Origin: Raphanus sativus | Taxonomy: Eukaryota; Streptophyta; Magnoliopsida; Brassicales; Brassicaceae | Length of the DNA stretch: 64,000 bases | Reading direction: 5' to 3' | Assembly (NCBI RefSeq): GCF_000801105.2 | Contig: NC_079512.1 | Coordinates: 2,852,263 to 2,916,262, forward strand | Shown: positions 1-10,498 of the stretch, one piece after another | Layout: the number at the start of each line of letters is the position of its first letter | How positions within the stretch are numbered: position 1 is the stretch's first letter | The notes under the pieces: model-generated | Told to the model about the DNA's origin: nothing | What the model saw: the letters and a program-made list of their open reading frames with translations, nothing else | Databases searched by the model: none | Made by a program: the position numbers and the translations under genes

Positions 1-279
1 ATTTAAAATATAATAAATAAAATAATAATAATTTATGTTAAGTTTTTAAAATAAATGAAAAATATTAGTAGCTGCCAAAAGATGAAATTTTTTTTAACAA
101 TTTAAAAACAGTCACAAAAGAGTAAATCATAAACACTAAACACTATACCCTAAACCCTTGGATAAAACTTAAACCTTTGGGTAAAAATCCAAACACTAAA
201 CCCTAAATTCTTGGATATACCCTAAATCCTTGGGTAAATCTTACACACTAAACTGTAAACCCTTGGGTATACTCTAAAC

Positions 280-327
<48 letters not shown>

Positions 328-792
328 TATCCCCTTCATTCTAAACCTTTTTTTCTAAATATAAAAATGTAAACATTCTTTTAATTCATTGATTATCTTT
401 TAGCTACCACAATTTTGATTTATATGGGAATGTTTTCTAGTTTAATATTTTATTATGAATTTTTCTTGGGTGAATTACCAACTAATCATAGTTTGCAAAT
501 TAATGTACAATTTTTTTTTAAAATATAATAAATAAAATAATAATAATTTGTGAATTTTTAAAATAAATGAAAAATATTAGTAGCTGCCAAAAGATGAAAT
601 TTTTTTAACAATTTTAAAACCGTCAGAAAAAAATAAATCATAAACACTAAACACTATACCCTAAACCTTTCGACAAAGCTTAAACCCTTGGGTAAAAATC
701 CAAACACTAAACCCTAAATTCTTGGATATACCCTAAACCCTTGGATAAATCCTAAACACTAAACTGTAAACCTTTGGGTATACCCTAAACAC

Positions 793-839
<47 letters not shown>
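1..839. repeat. Tandem duplication with degenerate telomere-like units and (CT)n tails
   Basis: Bases 1-324 and about 518-839 are two copies of one segment, offset by about 516 bases. Each copy starts with an AT-rich stretch, continues with many imperfect CCCTAAA/CCCTTGG-type units resembling the plant telomere repeat, and ends in a pure CT run (about 286-324 and 797-839). The copies differ by scattered substitutions and small indels, so the duplication is not recent. No coding potential is seen. Confidence 0.8.
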
Positions 840-841
<2 letters not shown>

Positions 842-2900
842 ATGGATGGGAAGGTCACGTTTTCTTCTCTTTTTTTTTGCAGGGTCTGGTCTGGTGGTGT
901 AAGCCATGTTTTTATTGTTGAAGAAAGAAGAAAGGCTTGTTGCCTTGTTTGTGCGTTATCTCTTAGTTTAAAGAAAAGAGCTCACACCTGAAATTCTGAA
1001 CTATTTATTTATTTCCTGTTTCTTCTATATATATTTTTTATTTTTATAAAAATCCTTTCGAGAAAAATAAATATATTCACAAACTCTCTCTATAAGGAAA
1101 AATATATACAACTTACTGCCAAGAATGGAATGAAACCCATTAGTATTATTCATATATGTCTTTCTATATGTAGATTTCAAAATTATATTTACTTTTTGTT
1201 TAAGATAATTGATGATGCATTATGTAGTTAGAGTTAGAGCTGTGCAAATCAAACCAATTATGTAAGCAACCGATGGTAACATTTTTTTAAGAAATGAGTG
1301 TCTAGTTTAATGTGAACGTATATTCATCCGAGAATCTCTGATAACCCGTGCCTTGCACGGGATGAGATTATTTTTAAGATATTAAGACGTTAGGTATATT
1401 TATTTTGGATATCAGTTTAGTTTTGGGTTGTTTTCGGGTTTTAAGATCCTATGATATAGATACATTCTAAATTCATATTTATTTTTGTTTATTCGGTTAA
1501 AATGGTTGAGATTTTTGGGGTTTTAGTGATAAACTAAAGACTATTTGTATTTGTTTGATTTCATGTTCTTTGAATTTTAGACAATTCTAATATAAACCAA
1601 TCGTTTCATATTATAAATTATGAAAAAATCATAATAAAATCAAATTTATATAACTGTTGAAGAAAACTAAGATGCCTATAAAACAATTCATTTCATTACA
1701 ATTTGGTTAATGGTGAAATGAAGATTTTAAAATAATAATATTCTATATTAACCTGATTTAGAATCTTCACCTCACATTTTGTTATATAAGTACTAACTTT
1801 AATGTGCATATTTGTGTGTATGTAAATTTTTTTTAAAGTGTTTCATCGCTATATACATATAGCGTTAACTAATATTGAAAGAAATGTGTGTTCATATAAC
1901 AAATGAAAGTTTTAATTTTTAAATTAAAATTAATTAAATATAAAATATACTTAGTCATTACAAAATATTTTTTTAAATAATGACAATTAAATTATATACA
2001 TAAATCGTTGTATAAAAATATATACATAAACAATAACATTAATATATCTACACATTAAACCTGTTGAGTTTAATTCTTACAATGTATTAAACATAAGGCC
2101 AATGAATTTTAACAATCAAGCATTATGTTTTAACATTTATTTTTCAATTTGGTCTGCGTAAAACATCTTCACAACCTACGAAATAAAAAAAAACTCGAAA
2201 CTTAGACATGTTTAAATAAAGAAAACGAAATTTATAAAATGTATTCAGGTGAAGAGTAAAGATGCCTACATTGGAGTCGATAAAAACCATTTCAATAGTT
2301 AGACCACTACCAGCAGAATATTGCTTCCACAAATAAAGGATCTTAACCATAATCTTCCACATTGACTTGAATAGTTTCAAATCAGACACATAAGTTACCG
2401 CAATCATTATAGGAGAATGAGATAAACTTGTTAAGGTTTCGGGTGTAGTGAATAAATAAAATTATGTGGAGCAGTGAGTCTTATATAGGTTTACTAAACC
2501 TAATTCAATAAATGTGGTATCTTGGTATAAAATCGTATTAAATGAAAAATATTTTTACCTTGCCAATCACTCTTAGATATATAAATTTCCATAACAAAAA
2601 ATGTGAAATATATGACATTTAGTATTATCAATTTACCTTGCTAATCACTCATAAAATATAAATATTATCCAAACGTTAATGCTAGCCGGTCTAATTCGGG
2701 ATGGGTAGAATTCATTGATATCGGTTTAAAAATCTTAACCATATTATTAAAATTCATGTGTAATAAAATTGTAGTATTTCATTCGCTTTAAAATTTACGT
2801 GTACTACATGAGAATGACTCGTAAAGCATACTTGACAATGGGAGACTGTAGTAAGAACTCTTATAGTTTGTATAGAATGTGTTATCGCTTGTGTCAAACT
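840..2900. other. Gene-free AT-rich stretch
   Basis: No convincing exon is seen. The only notable site is a perfect 7-bp hairpin with a 3-base loop at 1345-1361 (arms CCCGTGC and GCACGGG), which looks like a fragment of an old dispersed element. Short open frames here have no recognisable composition. Confidence 0.5.
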
Positions 2901-2919
2901 GTTATTGTTTGTGAAAACA

Positions 2920-3161
2920 AATGCTACAATGTCTCGAGACCCGTACTTTGCTAAATGCAGAGACTGTCAGGTCAAGAACAGAGTCTGCGGGTTCAACACA
3001 ACCCACCCGAATCAAGACTTCATCTGTTACACCTCTCAAAGAGAGACAACAACAACAACGACGTCCCGGTGATATGCCTCATCTTCGCTTTAACATGTAT
3101 CCTCTTCGCTATCTCCGTAGCGGTAGCCATCTTCCGATCAAGAAGAGCGAGCTTATATTAG
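2920..3161 (+). pseudogene. Relic of a cysteine-rich ectodomain plus transmembrane segment (WAK-associated type)
   Basis: The frame 2920-3072 reads a cysteine-rich stretch with a C-x2-C-x6-CG pattern followed by an F-x-C motif. This resembles the C-terminal part of the GUB/WAK-associated extracellular domain found in some receptor kinases and ATL-type RING proteins. A second frame (to 3161) then encodes a strongly hydrophobic segment with basic residues after it, as expected for the transmembrane helix following such an ectodomain. The two halves are out of frame, and no kinase or RING domain follows. I read it as a decayed fragment; the family assignment is tentative. Confidence 0.4.
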
Positions 3162-3619
3162 TTATTTTTTTATGAAATTTTCTTCTTTTCGTAGATATTT
3201 GAAACTTGTTAAGCAAGAAAATAAATATTGTTATCTCTACTTAAACAATTGTTCTCGATCTTCTTCTTCTTCTTCATCTGTATACCATGGAGTTCCTTTA
3301 TATCGTTATGATATACCATCTGAAGATTATGTTATTCAAACATAGACGGTCGTCACGATAATGTCCATGTTATTAAATAAAAAATGTGTTTGAAGATTAT
3401 GTTATTCTAACAGACCAAACTCATCAATTAACAAAACCGTTCTTGCATGAATTAAAAAGGCAAAGGAACGTGCATGAATTGATAACAAAAACAGATTGTA
3501 TGAAGTCATTATCTCTTCATTTTATATAGTTGATCATTAACAAAACCTAAGAGAGACCTCGACCAACCATCCTTGCAACTCATCAACTGACCGCAAAACT
3601 ATATATTTACGTGAAAAAA

Positions 3620-3675
3620 CAGAGAAGATACTGAGAAGAAACTGAGAAGAAACTGAGAAGAAACTGAGACGATGC
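3620..3675. repeat. 12-bp tandem repeat
   Basis: About four consecutive copies of a unit reading ACTGAGAAGAA plus one base, with slight variation at the edges. No gene overlaps it with confidence. Confidence 0.7.
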
Positions 3676-3868
3676 GGAGAAGAAACAGAGGCAATTGCGC
3701 GAGGTTTATATATATAACTCATCAACACAATTGTCATGATCTTGCTCATGTCTCTGCGTCATCCCATTGCGAGAGGTTTATATATATATGAGCAAAATCA
3801 TTCCACGTCCCAAGCTCAAGACTTCTAAACCCTCTACATCACATCCCTTTGGATTTTTCTTTACAGAA

Positions 3869-4158
3869 CTAAAGCTTCATGATTTGAACCCGAAGGAGTG
3901 CAAGAAGTTGTGCGTAAGTCTCAATAGCATCCTTAACTTCTCCTTTGGCTACACGAACCTTCGCATTCAGACGTAACATCTTCCCTTGTTCCCACTTCCC
4001 TGTCTCGTTAAGCGCTGCATCCACGATAAAACCCGAGCCAGAAGCAACCATACTTGAAGACCAGACTCTGCTGCAACCTTTAATGCTTGCATAGCGTATG
4101 CTAACGTTGAATCAAGCTTCCTCTCCTCTCCATTCTCTAATGCAAGATGGTATGGCAA
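3869..4158 (-). pseudogene. NPGR-like (No Pollen Germination Related) TPR protein fragment
   Basis: Read on the minus strand, two overlapping frames (4158-3967 and 4051-3869) together give a run of TPR-type sequence. It includes an LALEN...RKLDSTLAYA stretch, then LLARVLS, then DAALNETGKWEQGK, then AKGEVKDAIETYAQLLALL. This matches, from memory, the middle of the calmodulin-binding TPR proteins NPG1/NPGR1/NPGR2. The frame changes around 4010-4030, where about one helix is also missing, and there are no flanking exons. It is therefore a broken gene fragment, not a working gene. It probably arrived by transposition or duplication, since nothing around it belongs to that locus. Confidence 0.6.
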
Positions 4159-4944
4159 TGCATAAGGGAACTAAGAAGAACACGTCTCGCTTTGGGTTAT
4201 GTTCGCTATGAACAATGGTTGTTCCTTTACATCCTCGCGCCTCCTTGTCTTTACACCGTCTCTTCCTCCTCGCTTAGTTACCTTGACAACTAAAATTAAA
4301 GCAAGATACGTACGTTTACGTACGCAGAGAAAACGTTCAAGTAGTGTTTCAGAGAGACAAAGAGACATGAAATAGAAACAGAGAAATCTCACCGAAAATG
4401 CTTCTAAGTGTTTCTGGTTCGTGGTGGTGAGTTTAGTACGATTTATATCCTTTTGTTGAGATGGGGATTGAAACTATATGTTGTTATTGTGGTTGTTTCT
4501 TGTCGTTTGACGTCAAAGCTATGAAAAAAAAAACTCGTTATGTTCCTTTGTTATTTAAGCAAAAAAGGAAAGAAAGTTAAGCATTAAATGTTGTGTTTTT
4601 TTCAAATCGGTCACAGAGTGACACGTGGATTCGAGCCTTCTCATGCATTCTCACAAAAATCGTTTAAGGAAAGCCTTAAAAATGCTTCTCCTTTAATATA
4701 TAGGGGATAGCCTTATTCGAGCCCTGATTTGTTACTCCATAAATACTTAGCAATATTTAGCATTTCATGTAGAGTGCATGTATTTGACTTTATTTATCCA
4801 CAAAATCCGACGTATCCCCCAGGAAAAGAAATGTTACTACGTCTTTTCTATTTTCTATAACGGTAACAATACATATTTTCTATTTTGTTGGTCAACAAAG
4901 CAAAAAAAGAAATCTCTATTTTCTTATTTTTCAAATCTAATCTG

Positions 4945-4952
4945 TATATAAA
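4945..4952 (+). promoter_or_regulatory. TATA box of the first strictosidine synthase-like gene
   Basis: TATATAAA lies 68 bases before the start codon at 5020, a normal plant spacing allowing a leader of roughly 40 bases. Confidence 0.55.
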
Positions 4953-5019
4953 TATAACTCATAACAGATCCTTGTACTAACAATAGTTTCTACATCGAAA
5001 CACACACTAAGAATACAGA

Positions 5020-6588
5020 ATGACGTCGTCTATCTTCTTGATTTCTCTTCTTCTTCTCTCTCTTTTGTCAGCTGTTTTCTCAGATGACGCATCTTTCCAC
5101 AAACTTCCGGTGCCCGGAAAGAGGTCAGGCCCTGAATCTTTTGCCTTCGATTCCACCGGAAAAGTTTTCTACACCGGAGTCTCCGGTGGTAAAATCCTCA
5201 AGTATACCCCCGACAAAGGTTTTGTCGATTTTGCCCAGATCACTAAGTCTTCGTAAGTTTTTCAATATCAATTAGTTTCTTAATTTGAATTTTCAAGATC
5301 ACACGTTTTGATGACTATGCTTCTTGTTTCAAGAAAAATGAAATTTAATCGTTTATTATTAAATCTCATTTGTAATATTAAGACATGTCTTTGTGATCAT
5401 TGTTTGAATTGTTTTTTTTTTTTGAACACACATTGTTTGAATTGTTTAAAGCTCTATTTGTCTTTAAAAATATAAAAAAATATGTTTATGGCTTCATGAA
5501 ACACGATTTAGTTCTTAAAAATCTTTTCTGATTTAAATTTTAATTGGTTTGGTCACTATAGAACTTCTTCATGGTGCAAAGGAGTATTTGGAACCGCAAT
5601 GGCCAAGAAATGTGGCCGACCTGCGGGGATAGCCTTCAACCCAAAGACAGATGACCTTTACGTCGCTGATGCTCCATTGGGTCTTCACGTTATCCCTCCC
5701 GCCGGAGGTTTGGCCACAAAGATCGCTGATAGTGTTGACGGAAAGCCCTTCAAGTTCCTCGACGGTCTTGACGTTGATCCCACCACCGGCGTCGTCTACT
5801 TCACTTCTTTCAGCTCAAAGTTCAGCCCCAGGTAAATCGCGTTCGATCTTACATATATATTTTTCTAACGTACGTCTATAAGTCAGACATACACGTAAAT
5901 TCATGATTATGAACTCAAGACTAGCATGATACAAACTAATATATTATGCTACACGTTTTGTCTTCGATTTATATATTTAATATTTATCATACAATTTCTA
6001 TAATGTTTTATAATTTAATTAGGTCATTTGTAAGAAAATTAAATTGGTTTAACTAATATACGTATATATATATATATATATGAATATTTGTTGGTTATGC
6101 AATGCAGCGAAGTGTTTATCGCAGTGGGTGTAAAAGACGCGAGTGGAAAGCTCTTCCAATACGACCCTGCGACCAAAGCAGTGACTGTATTAATGGAAGG
6201 TCTAAGTGGTGCGGCAGGTTGCGCCGTGAGCTCAGATGGTTCATTCGTACTGGTTAGCGAGTTCATAAAGAGTAACATCAAGAGATATTGGATTAAAGGA
6301 CCAAAAGCTGGATCTATTGATGACATCTTCTCAAGTGATGTCTCGAACCCCGACAACATCAGGAGGATCGGTTCTACTGGAAACTTTTGGGTCGCTTCCG
6401 TCATTAACAAGGTCGTGGTGCCCACGGACCCTTCGGCTGTCAAAATCGATTCTAATGGAAAAGTGCTTCAGACAATATTTCTCAAGAATGAGTTTGGTAA
6501 TACTTTGCTCAGTGAAGCCAACGAGGTCGACGGCAAATTGTATATTGGAACTCTTACTGGACCTTTTGCCGGAGTTATGAAACTTTAG
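5020..6588 (+). CDS. Strictosidine synthase-like protein, copy 1
   Basis: Three exons by eye: 5020-5252, 5562-5831, 6108-6588, giving 327 residues. An N-terminal hydrophobic segment (residues 1-22, MTSSIF...FSDD) is a secretory signal peptide. The mature part shows the strictosidine synthase-like six-bladed beta-propeller signatures: KRSGPESFAFD, FYTGVSGGKI, KCGRPAGIAF, LYVADAPLGLH, LDGLDVDPTTGVVYFT, GAAGCAVSSDGSFVLV and NPDNIRRIGSTGNFWVA. The family resembles At1g74000-74020. Plant SSL proteins generally lack the catalytic glutamate of true strictosidine synthase and are thought to act as hydrolases or in defence, so alkaloid synthesis should not be assumed. A close paralogue in the same orientation lies at 10499-13191. 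Intron 1 carries a microinsertion (5398-5447) and intron 2 a TA run (about 6062-6080). The 3' end is followed within 8 bases by the hAT-type element. Confidence 0.92.
5398..5447. repeat. Poly(A)-tail microinsertion flanked by direct repeats (intron 1 of SSL copy 1)
   Basis: The direct repeat CATTGTTTGAATTGTT occurs at 5398-5413 and 5431-5446. The bases between read, on the minus strand, TGTGTTC followed by a run of A. This has the form of a target-site duplication around a severely truncated poly(A)-tailed retrotranscript. Confidence 0.65.
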
Positions 6589-6603
6589 ACTGGTATTTAG
6601 CCT

Positions 6604-7750
6604 AGGCCTGCGATTTCGGTTTTCCGAAACCGAACCGAACCGAATTTTCGGTTTTCGGTTAACCGGATTTCTTAAAACTAGTTCCGAAGAAAACCGAAAT
6701 TAAATTCGGTTCGGGTCGGTTCGGAAATCGGTTTTGTTCGGTTTTCAACTTATTTCCGAAAGTAACCGAATTGTTAAATGGTTCACCCAAAAAAAAATTT
6801 TTTTTTTTAATTCTCGGATATTTTCGGTTATTTCGATTAAGACCTGAAAAAATTACAAAACATCAGAAAGACAAACATAAATCAATACAAGAAAAACATA
6901 TAATTGTTCGTACTTTTTTGAAATTCACCTAGTTTCAAAATAAGTACTGAGAATGTCCAAAATACAGAATCAGGGACCAAAAGAAATCATAATGATGAAC
7001 CGAACAAAACATGAAATCAATTGCCCTCTCTACTTAGTTCATCATAGACTTCACAATTTCCCATCTACATAATAAGAAAAATCAAGTTAGAGAGAAAGAG
7101 AGTATCAACAGACAACACACAAGACACTCATCAATTGACAAATCCTTCGACATGAACTCACCCTAAACGTCTAAACAACAAATCCATCCCAATTCATTAT
7201 TCCAGGCACTTTCACACTGATAACCGACTCCCAAATCAATTGCAAACTCAAACCCTAAACTGGAAATCAATAGACAAACCCTAAGAGACACTGTCACACT
7301 AGTAATCAATAAATAATTTGACACAAATCATAAACCCCTAATTGATAACCTTAACTCCCAAATCGAACGAACCCAAACTCAAAAACTACACAGAACTACA
7401 TGACAGATTGAAGAACCTACCTTGTTGTCGGAAGATGTGAGAATCAGACGACGGGAACGAGATTGCTAGGGTGAGAACTGAGAACCGCCGAATCGAAGGC
7501 ACATGTTTGAGAGAAAAAGAGAAACTGATTAGGTTAAGCCGACAAATAAGGTTGGAGAAATGTATATATAGGTAGGTTAAATTTCGGTTAACCGATCGGA
7601 TATCATGAACCGAACCGAACCGAGACACTAACCGAACATTTTTAAAACAGCTTCCGATCGGTTTGTTCTTGATAACCGAACTCTAACCGATTTCCTTAAT
7701 GCTCGGTTCGGTTCGGTTCGGACCAATCGGTTCGGGTCAAAATCCCAGCG
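6604..7750. mobile_element. Non-autonomous hAT-type element, 1,147 bp
   Basis: The element is bordered by an 8-bp direct repeat TTTAGCCT (6596-6603 and 7751-7758), the target duplication size of hAT transposons. The ends are imperfect inverted repeats: left AGGCCTGCGATTTCGG, right (reverse complement) CGCTGGGATTTTGACC. Both subterminal regions (6615-6780 and 7570-7735) are packed with CGGTT/AACCG units in both orientations, typical of hAT subterminal repeats. The centre (about 6840-7560) has no transposase and no convincing gene. It lies 8 bases after the stop codon of the first strictosidine synthase-like gene and so probably within its 3' untranslated region. Confidence 0.75.
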
Positions 7751-7758
7751 TTTAGCCT

Positions 7759-10441
7759 ATTAGGTGGTTGCCCACGTTTGTGACCATGTTGAAAAAGTCT
7801 CTCTTTATGATTAATTATTAATCTAAAACTAGCTTTTGACCCGCTCTTTTTATAATTTTTGTTTTAAATTTAATTTTTGATATTGTTTTTTTCTGATTAT
7901 ATTTGTTTTTTGTAATTATATTTTTGTATAAATTTTAATTAAAATATATTTTATTAAATAATAATAGTTTAAAAATTGATTCGGTATATGCACGATTAAA
8001 GGTGGATTACGGGTCGAACTCGATCCGCTGATCCACCACCCCGCGGGTTTTCAAAAAAGTTTGGTTATAAAATGTGACCTTACAACCCGCAAATAAATAA
8101 TTTTGTACCAGCACCCGTTCCACTTAATTTTTTGGTTATCAGCGGGTTATATATATTTTAAAAATCATTATTTAATTTAATTATTGTAAAAAATATATTT
8201 ATAATGATAAATTTATACATGATTTAAATAAGGACGGGTGTATTTATAGCTTTCCCACGAATTTAGGTTTAGTAGTTATCATTCTTAACCATTTACGTTA
8301 TAATATTACTCAAACTCTTTTAGCAGTTATATTAATATATAGATATAAGCAATTACATATAGTTTTTTTTAAAATTAGATCCAACTATTATGAACATGGC
8401 ATGTTTCTGTTTTAATAATATTGATATATACCTTAAAATTCATTACCTATGTTGATATTAGTATTATTATTGGGACTGTGTTAATGCTGTTCATATAGAT
8501 CCTGATTTAATATGGTCTGTAACAGATTAAAATGATAATTTGCTTTAATAATTATAATTCTACTTTAGAACAGTGTAATATAATTAAAAAGAAAAGATTG
8601 ATGTCGGAAAAAGGAAAGAACTGACTATTGTTGAATGAAACCGTCGATTTTGACATAATTGGATCCGGAAATGAGGGAATCAAGTGGAAGTAATAAACAA
8701 AATCATGGTTATATAAAGAAATAATAAATGGTGCAGTTACAAAAGAAAATTACCTATAAATATGTCGTGTATAACCACTTACATTGCTTCTTTTCATGCT
8801 GCAAAATTAATAGTATTGATAAGGTGATAATATCCTTTCAAAATTCTAAATAAGTTTTATGAACTTCCTTTTTCCTGGTTGTATTCGAGGAGGGATATGT
8901 TTTGTTATAGTTTTTTTTTGTTAAGAAGTTATGGAAATGTTTTCTTATAGTTGTCTTATTGTATGTAAATAAATATTTTTTTGAGAAATGGTTGCACTAC
9001 ATAACCTCGTTTTGATCGTTTGTTAGGAACATGTCCTATCTGAAGCATAGGCAAAGAAGTTGGTTACCTAGTGCATCACGATTTAATACGAATTTGAGTT
9101 CACCATTGACAGATTTGGTTGCTTCTTAACGAAACAACATTTACTTCGACTTTATTTTCAACAATATATGTCAAAATTAGATCTAAACACAGACGAACTA
9201 TCCAAAAAATAGAATACATATATATCTAACATGACGACGGTTTTCACCAAAAATAACAATTACTTACTTCGTGAGCTCAGGTATACTGTAAAATGTAACA
9301 TGCATAGTGGAGTATTTTTTATGTACTTTATAATATCTATGACTATGTCAATATTGTGCAATTTGTGCTATTTAACTAAAGAGTCAATTGGCTCAAAATA
9401 CTAAAAGAATGTAGAAATTAGGCAATTGCCTAAAACAATAAACTTTTGTATAAAAAAAAATAAAAATAAAATAAACTTTTGTATCTAACAATTAAGGTAT
9501 TATCGTGTGGAATGTGGAGTATTCATCTAATTAGGGATAAAGTTCTGTGCATGATGTACGACGTAGGTTTTAAAATTGTTTCCACTATATGATTTCTTTA
9601 TTAGTCTCCTACGATTCGGGGTCATTTTTTATAATATCTGCTTCTAAACATCTTTAGACGAGTACAAAACACCTAACATAAATCTACTTTCGAATCTAGG
9701 ATGCATTTTTAATTAGTACTCCATTTTATTTGTAAATATTTTATTGAAAATAAAAGTCAAACTAATGACTCAAAACGCATCTGTTATTCTATTTAGCAAA
9801 CTAGCAGTTGTAATAACAAAACACTTTTTGGGATTAATCTGACTAATTTCATTGGTGTAAGAGTGGGATACTCCCAAATTAATTGTAAAAATCAAGCAGT
9901 TTTGTTTGACTTTATTTCCAACAATATATGTCAAAATTAGATCTGAACACAGACCAACTATCCGAAAAAATAGAATACATACATCTAACATGACGACGGT
10001 TGATAATATTAAAAAATATGCTGAGAGAGTGAAACGCAAGATCAAGGGATCCAAAGCTGGTACTTTAAAAATGTTATAAAAGTTGAATAAGATGAAGTGG
10101 ATATAATTATCAGAGAATAATCATAAAATGCTAAAAAGGAGACTAATGGCATTCGTAGATATATATCTAACACGCTTAAAGTATATAGTAAAATCACTTT
10201 CTAAACGTGAAAACATAAAACTTGATAAATTATAAGAATATTAATATTGTGCTTTGAAAGCTTAAATTTGGTATCTTTCATCAGTCAAATTCCAATCAAT
10301 CTTTAGATTTTAATACAATCTCTTACTTATTAATTTGGTCTGATTTGCTACTCTATGAATATGAATATGAATATTTTTTTCTACAAATACTTGAATGTAA
10401 AAGGAAAGCTTAATAAAAGAAATTGTTTTAAAAATCAAATC
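7759..10441. other. Gene-free region between the two SSL genes
   Basis: AT-rich with decayed repeat sequence (for example GC-rich pieces around 8000-8130 that look like old element debris). It contains a separated direct repeat described on its own. The open frame on the minus strand at 9770-10054 has no recognisable features and overlaps that repeat, so I do not call it a gene. Confidence 0.5.
9159..10003. repeat. Separated direct repeat of about 85 bp
   Basis: A segment at about 9159-9242 (containing ATATGTCAAAATTAGATCT and ending CATGACGACGGTT) recurs at about 9918-10001 with a few substitutions and a small deletion, about 758 bases downstream. It marks a local duplication of unknown origin. 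Confidence 0.7.
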
Positions 10442-10449
10442 TATAAATA
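10442..10449 (+). promoter_or_regulatory. TATA box of the second strictosidine synthase-like gene
   Basis: TATAAATA lies 57 bases before the start codon at 10499. This placement argues that the in-frame ATG codons further upstream (from 10355) are outside the transcript. Confidence 0.5.
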
Positions 10450-10498
10450 TACACATTACAAGCCTCATCTGCTAAACGAAAACACACAAACAAAAGTT

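Noticed and set aside
7386..7628. Minus-strand frame inside the hAT-type element as a captured gene
   Set aside because: It has no recognisable domain and its ends lie in the subterminal repeat region.
9770..10054. Minus-strand frame of 94 codons
   Set aside because: Hydrophobic low-complexity translation of AT-rich DNA that overlaps a dispersed repeat copy.
10355..10498. Upstream in-frame methionines (MNMNMN...) as the start of SSL copy 2
   Set aside because: They lie upstream of a TATA box at 10442, and the signal peptide begins at the ATG at 10499, as in copy 1.
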